Source: Cryptomeria japonica (Eukaryota > Streptophyta > Pinopsida > Cupressales > Cupressaceae). From it: a stretch of 64,000 nt of DNA. Position numbers and translations under genes: made by a program. This document shows, piece after piece, positions 48,180 to 58,582 of the stretch. The stretch covers positions 41,254,291 to 41,318,290 of the forward strand of contig NC_081412.1 in NCBI RefSeq assembly GCF_030272615.1, written 5' to 3'. How positions within the stretch are numbered: the first letter of the stretch is position 1; every line of letters begins with the position of its first letter. The notes under the pieces are model-generated. The model searched no databases. It was not told where the DNA came from and saw only the letters and a program-made list of their open reading frames with translations.

Positions 48180-50687
48180 TCATCTCCTATCCCTAGGGCT
48201 GGTGGCTGGAGAGTGATGACTAGATGCTCCCTCCTGATTCGACCGTGAGGGTGGACCCATAGATGTGTAGCACGATATAGACCACGAGTGACTCCAAGAG
48301 GAACTCCTACGATCCCTATCCATAAGGATCACGTGATAGGAAGTAGCCTCGGCCTGAGCTGCTGCTAGATCTCGCCGTGCCCACTGAAGGTCCTCTGATA
48401 GGACTCTCTCTCTCTCTCCCTCCATATGTCTATCTGTACTCGGAATGGGGAAAACAAGTCCTCATGCCAACCCGCGTTCCCCTAAGGCCTATAAGCAATC
48501 TATGAGGAACTAGGGATCTGTGCCATTGTGGAAATGTCTGTCACTGCCTGTTGAATTAGGGAATGCCACTCCTGCACATTAGCTGTAGCAGTATAATAGA
48601 TTTTTGTATTAGTACCATTCTATATCATCAAAACATTAATCAATCAATATAAACCTACTATACCTGGATCTCCCTCACGCCAGTAGGGATCATGATATGG
48701 TAGCATCTGTGACTGGGAACTGCTAGGCTCCCCTCGCTCGAATAATCTGTGCACGATGGGTGTAGGCTGGACGGTACTAGAAACAGGTCTCTGTATCGCC
48801 TCGTGTTCCCCCTTTTGGGGAATAAGAGGAGGATCTAGAGCTATGGTATCATCTCCTGAATGGTGGGGAGCTGCATCTGACCCCTCCTCATCATCTCTAT
48901 CCTCCTCCTCCTCCTCATCATCCTCATCCTCATCCTCGTCCGCATCTTCACCTGCATCCTCCTCATCCTCATCTCTATCCGTATCCTCCTCCTCCTCCTC
49001 CTCCTCGGCACTAGGCTGATCTCCTGTGGGTGGATCAGGATCTCCTGCCTCCTCATGACCCTCTCCCTCCTCTAGCTTCTCTGACCTGGATCCCTGGTCC
49101 TCATCTCGGTCTCCATGTCTCCATGGGCCTGGATGGCCTGTCGGGTGATCTGGTGGAAAGATAGGACCTGGGTATGATCTCATAAACCATGAGACATACC
49201 TGCGTTGTGCTCCAGGCTCTGCAGAGTAATCAATAACCGCGTCCTGATCGGATCCCTCTATATCTATAGTCTCGATGTCATCTATCGTCGGTCTCGCTAC
49301 TGCTCTAGGTCTGGGAAGGACTCGTGAGTGTCGAGTATAGATGGGCACATCGGCTGGAACACACTGCTCTAGCCCAAACTGCCTCCATACTCGGTCGAAG
49401 TAGAATGGGACTATGATATGTGAATATCATCCCCGCAGTAGGCGGTTCCTCTGTAAGCATGCTAACTATCTCTCCATCCCATCCCATTTGTGCATCCGCA
49501 GATAGGGTCTCCACACGGTCACCTCGACTGTCAATCTATCAAAAATCACTCTCCAATATAGCAAATCTCCAAATCTCCACTCATTGGTAAGTGGATAAGA
49601 AAACACCCTAGGTCGCTCGCTAGCCGTACTCATCGGAAAGCCAACAGGCCTGGTGCATGTGAAGTCCTCAAATATCCACACCTGCAAAAGTGTGCATGTC
49701 ATCAAGCTGCAACCCTGTCCAAATACATACTCCTCAAGGTCGTGATAGAGATGTGCAAGCATACTCTGACCCCAAGCATATACTCTCCTGTGTCTCTCCA
49801 TAGCTCTGATGCACCATGTGAGACCCCCATGCATGTGTGTACCTCGCCCATTAGGGTAGACGGCTAGTGCTATGATGGCGATCATAAGGCGTCTCACAAG
49901 GGGCACCTCTCCTGTAGGATGTAAGAGCTAGCTGACCATGATACGACCTCTCGTCTCACTCGGCATGACTCTCCCTATGCAATATACTTGCTCTCTCTGA
50001 TGGTCCTCCATTGACCGATCGGTCGCGTATGTCACAGTAGCTCCTCTTATAGGAAGACGACGTATGCGGTACACATCCTCAAGTGTAACCGTCAGCTCTC
50101 CTACTAGAAGATGGAATGTGCATGTGTCAGGATCCCATCGCTCCATCAATGCCATCAGCATCGCAGGATGGAACCGAATCGCTGGCATGAGGATCGCATA
50201 CCATAATCCTATGATCGACAATGTGTCTCTCTCTGCCTGAGTCGGCCGGGGAATCTGATCTCGCAAACTGCGAAGAATCTGTCCCACCGTATGCTCTCTC
50301 ATGTATGGGAGACCCTGCAACACAAACACGTAACTATAATCAGTACTCAATTATCAAAATCACTCGTGCAAACTATCGAACATTGTATGCTAACCCTAAT
50401 ATCCCTCACCAAGCCCTGATTGGGACCATGGTGCCCTGTCAGGGACCATGGCGCCCTGTCAGGGACCATGGCGCCCTGAGGGGACCATGGCGCCCCACAG
50501 GGACCATGGTGCCCTGGGTGGGGCCCGGGGTCATACTTCAAGGCCCGCAAACGATCACAAAAAAGTCAAATGCAGAAAATCAAAAGTCAACATTCAGTCA
50601 ACTCACCTCATCCAGTGGCTCGTCGTCGATCAAGGCCTGGCACAGGATCTCAATCCTCATGGGACGCTCCGGTTGTTGTGAAGGCAT
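48180..50687 (-). pseudogene. Antisense plant mobile domain (PMD) gene carried by element D
   Basis: Minus strand, exon-intron gene. Exon 1 is 50,687-50,607 (27 codons, MPSQQPERPMRIEILCQALI), ending at a GTGAGT donor. The intron ends TTGTGTTGCAG. Exon 2 (50,314-48,664) carries the PMD: LSIIGLWYAILMPAIRFHPA, ALMERWDPDTCTFHLLVGEL, TVTLEDVYRIRRLPIRGA, later PYLRMHKWDG, IIVPFYFDRVWRQFGLEQC and YVSWFMRSYPG, then a long Glu/Asp tract. A GTATAG donor at 48,663 is phase-compatible with a next exon at 48,582. A charged helical segment (EDLQWARRDLAAAQAEA) ends near 48,180. Stops at 49,928 (TAG), 49,466 (TAG) and 49,427 (TGA) all fit C-to-T changes in Gln or Arg codons. PMD proteins (MAIN/MAIL family) act in transposon silencing and genome stability, and PMDs also occur inside some plant transposons. 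The role in this element is unknown. Confidence 0.8.
50424..50530. repeat. GC-rich tandem motif in the PMD intron
   Basis: Five units of GGGACCATGGCGCCCTG (variants GGTGCC and GGCGCCCC) with embedded palindromes CCATGG and GGCGCC. The motif resembles GC-rich units in the D LTR and in solo LTR C. Confidence 0.85.
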
Positions 50688-50689
50688 GA

Positions 50690-51254
50690 TGATGGCTATG
50701 TGGGCTCCGCTGCAATGAACAATATTCAGAAATCAACAAAGTGACAAATGCAAATGTCACTTTCAAGGTATATACTTTCATTCCCTTACCTTTACTTTCA
50801 AAACCCTAATTTCCCTCTATCACTCATTTCATCATAACTTGAGTTTGGGAGATGCGATTTTTGAACTGTTTGTTGCGTAGGAATTGTATTTTCATTCCCC
50901 TACTCTCGGGATGTTCCAAAAAGTGCTCTGATGAAGCCTATTCAGTGAACATCCCTCATCAATACTCTCTTACACAATTTGTCGTAAGTAAACATGCTAC
51001 CCCATTTCACCTCCCTAATAAGAAAGTCAAAACAGGGGGGGGCATATAGCTACTCACAAATTTCATCACTTTCCTTAGTAAGCATTAGGTGATTTTGTGA
51101 TGTAACGTGTGTTTTGTAGGGTGCGGTTCCTAACTGTGTACTGCAGATACCGCTGGGGGCTTCGTCCGACAACTTATGGATATATCCTTTTTCAAATGAT
51201 GTTTACTTTTCTGTACTTTAGCTTGCATATGCACGTAGTACTCATATGATTGCT
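50690..51254 (+). other. Element D 3' non-coding, upstream of PPT
   Basis: Probably includes the promoter of the antisense gene, though I see no clear TATA box on the minus strand. No further gene is recognised. Confidence 0.4.
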
Positions 51255-51269
51255 AAAGTGGGGGCTAAA
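51253..51269 (+). promoter_or_regulatory. Element D polypurine tract
   Basis: AAAGTGGGGGCTAAA ends immediately before the 3' LTR TGTAGCG. It is the expected primer site for plus-strand DNA, with two pyrimidine interruptions. Confidence 0.7.
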
Positions 51270-52938
51270 TGTAGCGTCGTAAATTGTACGCACTTGCTAG
51301 GGTGGTACAATTTCACACCTAGTTTAGCACCTGCCTTGGTGCATTTTACATTTTGCATTGCATTTCTCCTTTAGCACTTAATTAATCAAATTAATTAGGT
51401 CTAAGGTCCTATTTCATCGTCCTCTACATCATAAAGTTGGGCCCTTTCGTTAAAGTGTGCCATTTTCATTTTATTCCTCCAATACATCATTCAATCAAAA
51501 ACCCTAATTAAGTCCTATTTTGAACTTGGGGGCTTGGTTTCGGGGGTCAAAACATCTCGAAATCACCTGTAACTTTGGGATTCTCTCTAAAATCATCATA
51601 TCCAATGGCCCTGAAAATTTGGTGAAAAGTTGTCGGGACCGTGGCGCCCGGAGTGCACATGGTCCCAAACATTTTTCCCAAAATTTTAGGAGCACAATCT
51701 AATCATAAAATAAAGCTTAAACCCAAGAAATTGGTAGGAGATTCAATCTCTAGGTCGGCCAAAGACGAAATTGCAACCTAGGGTTTCATACATAAGAGCT
51801 CTCTTTCTTCATTTGAAGGGATCCGATTTTTGTTTTCAGGAACCTCATATGCAACGAAAGAGTAGATCTTTGAAGACTTCAACAACATTCAACATCCCTC
51901 TATCAAGCATCTATCAATTTCATTCATCCATTTAGGGCTTGGAAGACATTGAAGAACAATAGGAGATTACCAACTGAAGATTGGCTTGTACCCCTCCCTT
52001 GAGGGTTGGGTATGATTTCATGTTGTTTTCATGTCTTTGCATAAGCTTCAATATATCATTTATTCATGCTTTAGATCACATTGCATCTTGATTTAGAGCA
52101 TTTACATTATCATTTATAAGCAATTAGGGTTTACTTTCTAGGTTGCTCTAGTTTTCTTACTTGCATTTTAGGATCTTGCACACACACAAGGTCTGCACAC
52201 ACAATACATTTTACAATACAACTTGGCTATTCGTGGAGGTGGAAATCATCGAAGCGGGGGTTTGACTAAGGCAAAACCCTATATAGCCGCCCATACCCTT
52301 TTCAGATATAAGTGCAAGTTTCGAGACTCGGACGACGCCGCAGGTTACGGATCCGGGAAAAGCAAGTTGAGACAGCACTCCACACCAAATTGCAGAGCAA
52401 AAGACCTGGACAAGGGCGTGGGGCACCCTGGTCCTACTAGGGCAGGGGTGCTGGGCACCCTAGTCCCTGGGACAGAGGCGCTGGGCGCCCTGGTCCTCCA
52501 GACAGACAGCATTTTTTGACATTTCTGACAGTTTCCCAGAAGTGCAAAATAGCAGTTTCAGGTGCAGTTTTCGGGACAGAATCAGGACAGTGGCACCCGC
52601 GCCCCCGTCCCAAACATTTTCAATTAGATTTTGACTTCAGGTACGCATCTGCATTCTTATTTTATCCTTGTATTTACAGTTGTTCATTGTTTAATCTCAA
52701 TTCTGTAATCTTGTTGTTAGTTCATACACCCATTTTGGGATTAGGACTTGAACTTGCATCATTTTATCTTTCAATTTTGACAAAGGAATAGAAATCCTAA
52801 TAGGTAGCCCGTGGCTCTCTCTTTCATAGAAAGAAGTAGCCAATTGTGTGATACCTCTAGGCTCTTCCGTATTCCATAATGTGTGTCAAAAGGTAGGATT
52901 AGGGCATGTTAACCTAGTCTCGCTTTTTCCCCTACACA
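51270..52938 (+). repeat. Element D 3' LTR (1,669 bp)
   Basis: Same edges as the 5' LTR (TGTAGCGTCGTAAATTGTAC...CCCCTACACA). It differs by scattered single bases and one missing 30-bp GC-rich unit. Confidence 0.95.
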
Positions 52939-52943
52939 AGCTC

Positions 52944-53578
52944 CAAAATGTAACATAAATAATAAAGATTCTTTGAGCCAATTAGACACATTGTCTAAGT
53001 ATATAACCAACAATCTAATTACACTGAACCAGATAAATGAAGAGACATTCAAAGAGAAAATGAATAAGGAGAAAGAAAAATTCTTTGAGGAAATAGTGAA
53101 GAAGAATAAGGAATAAATGGAAACCTTATTACCGACACTAGGAGAAACAATTTTGGATTTCAAGAAACTGTACAGAGATACCTGCAAAACTGATAATTTG
53201 ACAGAGGACGTAGATTCGGAGATCAACAAAGCTCAAGAAGAAATCAACAATATTGTTGAGAATTTAATGGGAACATCAAATTCATTTTTGGAAATTGAAA
53301 AGAACATTGCAGATCTTGAGGAGAAAATTGAGAAGTTAGAAAAAGATAAAGAAAAGATAAAGCATAAGGCAAAGGATTTAAAATGCAAACTAGGTCCTAA
53401 GCTAGATTACCTCATTTCTTTGAGAAAAGAAATTTATGAGGCTCTGGTTCCCAAACTTAAGACACCAGAAGAGAAAATGCACATACTCACCGGTACAATT
53501 CAAAGAACTGAAGCAGCATTAAAGGACAATGAGAGATTCAACGACGGTCAAAATTTTGCATTGGCAGGCATCTATTAG
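52944..53578 (+). pseudogene. Element B ORF2, 3' part
   Basis: Resumes the frame interrupted at 40,145. It is a helical, Lys/Glu-rich C-terminus (LEEKIEKLEKDKEKIKHKAK, LISLRKEIYEALVPKLKT), probably a coiled coil, ending NFALAGIY at TAG 53,576-53,578. One TAA (53,114-53,116) sits where CAA would fit. Together with 37,279-40,145 the ORF is about 1,165 codons. Confidence 0.65.
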
Positions 53579-53830
53579 ATTGTAACCCATCGGTTACAAG
53601 GATCTAGGCAGGAACCACACTCCACTAATAGTGAATGATAACCTTTGTCATTGATGTCAAAGGGGGAGTAGTGGAGATGAGAAAAATGATCAGAAGAAAG
53701 ACATCATCAGCTCAGGGGGAGCATACATTTTGATAGCATAGTTTTGGTAAGACAATTTTGGCAAATTCTTTTTGGACATCATTTTTGGACACTTTTTTGG
53801 ATTTTTCTCATGAGTGTTGCCATCAATGCC

Positions 53831-53842
53831 AAAGGGGGAGAT
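53831..53842 (+). promoter_or_regulatory. Element B polypurine tract
   Basis: AAAGGGGGAGAT lies directly before the 3' LTR start TGTTGGAAAATG. A similar AAAGGGGGAGTAG occurs at about 53,660. Confidence 0.8.
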
Positions 53843-55892
53843 TGTTGGAAAATGCACACTCCAATGAGAAATTGTAGGTAATTGAAGGTATTGTCATTGA
53901 TTGCAACCTTACAATCATATGATACCGACAGACACCAACACCGACAGACTCTACACTAGCATACAATTCACCGACACCGAAAAGAAAGGTTATCAGCACC
54001 ATGGCCGATAGGAATTTTGTTTAATTGTATTTTGTATTTAATTGTAAAATCCTTTTGTAAGATGACATGGTGGATTGTAATAAGACTCATATAAGTATGA
54101 GATCTTGTAGATCATTTAGGAGACATATAGATGGAAGGATTATTGCAGACCTAATATGTGAATTGTAAGGCAGATTTTGGATAAGGGTTTATGATTATTG
54201 CAGAGCTTAAATCGGTACTAAATTTGGCATAGTAGATGCTGATCTGAAGTAGTACATGACATTGGATTTGCATAATCCAATTTTGTAAGTCAGTGAGACT
54301 TCTTTTGTAACTGAGCAGTGAGATCTAGGCACTTGGCCTTCCTACATGTGCAGGCCCCTATTGTAACAGTAATATTCCCTTATTGGCCAGTAAGCAAATA
54401 TTGTGGGTCACAAATCCCACCGAGGTTTTTCCCACACCAAGTTTCCTCATTAAACTATTGTGTTATGGGTGTCTTTCATGTTGTGTTGTAGCGTCCTAAA
54501 ATTGCAACACTCGCAATTTCGACCGCATTTGGGTCTTCACAATGGCGATGCAACACGGAACCTGAATGGAGACCCCGAAACTTATCCACGACATCAAAAA
54601 CTGCATTTTCTTGCACCCTGGCCTGATCCTCCTTGCACCCTGCTGTCCCGGGAGGTGGGACCAGAGCGCCCAGCGCCCTGGTCCTTTAGGACTAGGGCAC
54701 CCAACGCCCTGGTCCCCCAAGACCATGGTGCCCAGCGCCCTGGTCCCTGGCCCTATTTTTGGCCCGGTCTCCTTTGGGGCTTCGGGTCTTTTTGTTTGCA
54801 AATTGGAAAATTATCTTTCCTTGTCAGCCCAAGGTCGAAAAAACCAGTCTTTTAACCCTAATTGGAAAGTATATAAACTACATTTTTCTCTCTCATTTGG
54901 TATGATGGAAGAAGCATGGAAATGATACTCAAACATTCAAGCATTCAAGCATTCAAGCATTCCTGCAAGCAATTGATCATTCTAAGTCTCCATTCAAGGC
55001 TAAGTGTTGCATTCAAGACAAGGATTCAACCATTGAAGAGGAGATCACTTACAACATACAACATACAACATACAACAACATCTATACCTTCGCATATAAG
55101 GATACAAACATCCTTACAACAAGGTACTAGTACTTGTTTTACATTACAATCATTTACATTTACAGCATTTCTCATTTCTTGGTTAATTCCAAAACTGGGG
55201 TTTGACCTAAGGGAAAACCCCTAATCCCTAACCCCCCAATCGTCTTCACTTTTCTGTGTGTAGGTTGCAGGTATGCAGCTGAAATTGAAGATCTGGAATC
55301 CTTGTGCAGAGACGAACAGATCCCCCTTCGTTTCGCGGATTTTTCGGAGGACCGTGTGCACGTCGGGCGCCATCGTCCCATCAACTTTTGCTCAAATTTG
55401 CAGGACAGCGCCGTCTCGACATTTTACTGCTAATTCCAGGTCCGCGGCTTCATCCTATATCCCTATCTCTGTTTATAAGCAAATCTTTCTCACTTTTCAT
55501 GCACTCCTAGCTTAATCTTTCTATCTACATTCTTTGCAAAAGAGGGTAGCCTTGTTGTCTTAACCCTTGAAACTCATTTAGAATCCAATCTTGCATTGTG
55601 TGGGATTGGATCTTGTGGGTTTCAACCCCTCTTTTGAATGTAAAGTCTCCCCTAAGTGAAAACCGTCAATCCTAGTGACCTCCCTTCTCTCTCCTTGGAG
55701 TTGGAAGAGGGGAGAGCTACTAGGGTTCGATTTTCTGCTTTACATGTGTTTATTGTTCTTATTTGCTACATTAATTCTGGTTTACTGGTACACAGTTTTG
55801 AATTGCTTTTCATATTATAAGTTAAGAAAATTGTATAACTGGTCAGATACTGATTCACCCCTCCCCTCTCAGTATCTTTGGGAATCCTAACA
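53843..55892 (+). repeat. Element B 3' LTR, split by solo LTR C
   Basis: Parts 53,843-54,486 and 55,750-55,892 together match the 5' LTR. An extra stretch of about 38 bp (around 55,800-55,838) is absent from the 5' LTR. The end is ATCCTAACA at 55,892. Confidence 0.88.
54487..55744 (+). mobile_element. Solo LTR C (1,258 bp), relative of the D LTR
   Basis: Starts TGTAGCGTCCTAAAATTG, ends GCTTTACA, flanked by perfect TGTGT duplications (54,482-54,486 and 55,745-55,749). It has no internal region, so it arose by LTR-LTR recombination. The start, a GC-rich (GCGCCCTGGTCC) cluster at 54,660-54,760 and GGGGTTTGACCTAAGGG relate it to the D LTR, but overall divergence makes it a different subfamily. 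Open frames inside are not considered genes. Confidence 0.88.
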
Positions 55893-56118
55893 ACTACCAC
55901 CTTGCACTCCACAGAGGGTGGTCCCACCTTGCACTCCGTAGAGGGTGGAAGATACACGCAATGTATCGTAGGAGCTGAAAACTCCCTCTTAGCCAAAGTA
56001 TATTCCAGAGAAACAAGAAACACTTGTTATTTTTATCATAAACATAGAATTATGATCAAGAACATCCTTGTAATAATCATATAACAATTATTAATTCAAA
56101 ACTGATTTGAATTCAAAT
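55893..56118 (-). repeat. Second copy of element A 3' internal region, right part
   Basis: Continuation of 34,769-35,042 after the B insertion. It matches 32,105-32,345 (TTGCACTCC, AGAGGGTGG, then ACTCCCTCTTAGCC and TTATGATCAAGA). Confidence 0.85.
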
Positions 56119-56213
56119 GTTTTCCCAGGGTATTCTTGGTGTCTTGTCTCTTTTGTGTGATTTGCTTTGTGTTATTTCTAGGTTATATCTAAAATTGATC
56201 ACTAAAATCAACA
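56115..56213 (+). repeat. Inverted copy of element A left terminus
   Basis: From GTTTTCCCAGGG to ACTAAAATCAACA this is the reverse complement of 30,940-31,040, ending exactly at the TATTC duplication. The junction with the internal region shares the word GTTT. Confidence 0.85.
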
Positions 56214-56218
56214 TATTC

Positions 56219-58440
56219 TACTAATTAGTTCATTGATGTGGATCAATTAGTGATTTAATATTTGAAATTTTACTTTAAATGCACCTTTAAATAAGTATCT
56301 AATATTTTAATTGATTAAAGCGAGATAGGCACAAACTTTTAAATAACCACTTAAAAGCAACTACCTAGGGCGCATGAGGGTTGCACACCCAAGCAACAAA
56401 CTAAGCCCGAACACACAGAAAACTAGCAGACAACAAAAATAGAACCACGACACCGAGAGATAGTAAACAAACTAGTTAGCCAACCACCCACCATAGACAC
56501 AAGGAAGGGCCTACTGAGTGGGAGAATTATCATCTTGACATTCATGGCATAACACTTTAACTTTATCAGCAAAGAACAATTTGTTTCTTGAATATTTCCT
56601 TGAGGATATAAGCACAAAATTCAAAGTAGCCTTAACGGTAGAGGTGAGGGGGTCCAATGTCGTAGAAGGAGACTCCAGATGTCTCTTCCTCTTTGCCTTC
56701 CTTTGTTCCATCTTCCCCTGGATGGTATGTAGAGATGCACAATTCTTCATCACCATTTTATTGTTTAGAGTAGTCATCTCCTCAACTTTTGTTGAAATAA
56801 GTATCTAATGTTACTTGATAGAAACTTTAACTAATTCATTTGAAAAAGGAAATAAAATAAAGTATGTTTTGATAGTTAATATTATTCCGATCTTCTTTTA
56901 TAGGTGAATTTAAAATGATCTATAATGATAGACCTTTAAAAGCATAACCAAGAAATAAATAAAATTTAATTATGGGTACATGTGTTGATAGGTAAAAATT
57001 AAGTCTTAGGGATGTGAGCCATTGAATGAAAGAATTTGAAATTTGAAAATAGTGTTCATGGTTGCACTTGTGACCACATCTTGTAGAAAGTATTGTGATT
57101 GCACAATATTTTGTAGGATAAGAAAAGTACTAAAATTGAATCAAACAATTTTTAAATGAAGCAATGTGAGATGTTTGAATGTCTAAATATTGGAATTGAT
57201 CTTTAGTGTTTTCACAAAAATAATCAAATTATGCACTAGAATTATGTATCTAATACATGAACCAAAAATGACATTAAAGTAAAGTAAAAAAGTTTAAGGA
57301 TATAAAATTTTCTATTCTACAATTATATAATATCAAAGTTAAAAACCTTTCATTTTTTATGTTAGACAAAGTTACTTCCTTATCGTATATAGCACTTTTA
57401 GAATGTTGCCTTAAATTCTTTGTTAATATTTAACTATTATAAAATCAACTAGAAAATATTCCTACTTATTCCTTCAGGAACATTGTGATCCACTATCTAT
57501 TGATTTTATCACTTTTGTTATTTATTAAATAGCTATTATACATGATTTTATGAAAAATTAGGCCTCAGGGTATGTGCATGATCATGGTGTGCCAAAACAA
57601 GCCCTTAAGTGGCAATAGAATTTTAGAAAATCAGAGTTATGCAACTTGACATGAAAATTTGAATAAGTTATGAACATTATTTTTAAAATATGTAAGAAGA
57701 GAATCTATAGAAAATTGAATGTAGTTCCTAAGCTACTAGTTATGTTTTGGAAAAAAAAAATCCTATTTGATGAAAATTTCAAATTTCAATGTAATGCTAC
57801 TAAACGTTTAGGAAAAAGATAAGAAACTTAGGCATATGTCTGACCACCCTAATTACAATCAAATCATAATATTTTTTTATAAGATTTATAATATAAGTAT
57901 TAGACTCATGTTCGGATGTGACAAATATTTTTTAATATTTTTTTATAAAGTAAATAATTATTTATTAATCTTTTACTACAACTTTTCAGAAATTCAGAAG
58001 TTTCTACGTCTGACCACCTTAACCTGGTCAAAACCTTATGAAATTCAATTTTTTTAAAAAATTTTCCCTATAGTAGACAAAGCATAGAATGTGATGCATG
58101 TTTTGGATTCAAAAAATGTTATACCGTTTGAAATTTATGAGTGTTTTTCAATTAGTCTATCAAATAGGACTTTTGTCAAAATTCAATTAGAAAATAAATA
58201 ATAAATATTTCTTAAAGTCGAATTAAGACAAGGCATATATTTTTGGAAAGCTGAGATTGTCCTTAAAAAAACCTTTTTGTTTGATCAATTTTGGCTATAA
58301 AAAAAGTCATCAGCCAACAGTGTAAAGTCTGGAAAATCAAGGAATATTGAAAAACACGATTTTTTCAGTTGACTTTCTAGGCTTGTCACTTCCAAGCCAA
58401 ATCCCAAAGAAAACTTGAGCCAAAATTTCAAATTTCAAAT
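56219..58440. other. AT-rich intergenic DNA with one weak coding fragment
   Basis: The minus-strand 88-codon frame at 56,511-56,777 (KAKRKRHLESPS, LISSRKYSRNKLFFADKVK, CHECQDDN) looks protein-like, but I recognise no family. The remainder shows only AT-rich sequence and poly-A/T runs. Confidence 0.4.
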
Positions 58441-58582
58441 TTGTACAACAGAAATCAAATACCCGATTTTAATAAGTAAATTCAATAACTAAATTTGCAC
58501 ATAATTAATCTATTGTTTATTAATATATTAATATATAATAAATTAATATACAATATATTAATTTATAAATATATTAGTATAT

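Larger units (their letters stand above)
40146..52938 (+). mobile_element. Element D: Tat-like Ty3/gypsy element with antisense PMD gene
   Basis: 12.8-kb element with 1,699- and 1,669-bp LTRs (TGTAGCGTCGTAAATTG...CTACACA), inserted in ORF2 of element B. Order: 5' LTR; a frame with protease and G-patch-like region; RT-RNase H; archaeal-type RNase H; integrase; antisense PMD gene; PPT; 3' LTR. The pol frame has only four stops and one short frameshifted patch, so it is younger than F or A. A capsid/knuckle gag is missing. Confidence 0.92.
35043..55892 (+). mobile_element. Element B: pol-less LTR retrotransposon nested in A
   Basis: Plus strand. 5' LTR 35,043-35,790, PBS, CCHC protein, second large ORF, PPT, 3' LTR 53,843-55,892 (split by solo LTR C). 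The target duplication is ACTAT left and ACTAC right (one mismatch). The uninterrupted site is visible in the other copy of A near 32,105. Without its own insertions (D and C) it is about 6.8 kb. No protease, RT, RNase H or integrase was found. The PBS type and the CCHC protein suggest it depends on a Copia-like partner. Confidence 0.85.
30940..56213 (-). mobile_element. Element A: Copia-type derivative, rearranged, host of nested insertions
   Basis: Minus-strand element. From left: LTR (30,940-31,805), polypurine tract, decayed gag-protease, PBS, LTR (33,904-34,768), a second copy of the 3' internal region (34,769-35,042 plus 55,893-56,118), then about 95 bp that are an inverted copy of the left terminus. 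It is flanked by TATTC duplications. RT, RNase H and integrase are absent. Without the 20.9-kb insertion of element B its length is about 4.4 kb. Gag and protease identify the Copia superfamily. Confidence 0.85.

Noticed and set aside
48756-49019. Serine-rich 87-codon plus-strand frame
   Set aside because: It is the reverse strand of the Glu/Asp tract of the antisense PMD gene.
54460-55515. Open frames in solo LTR C
   Set aside because: No homology to proteins and both strands open; GC-rich repeat effect.
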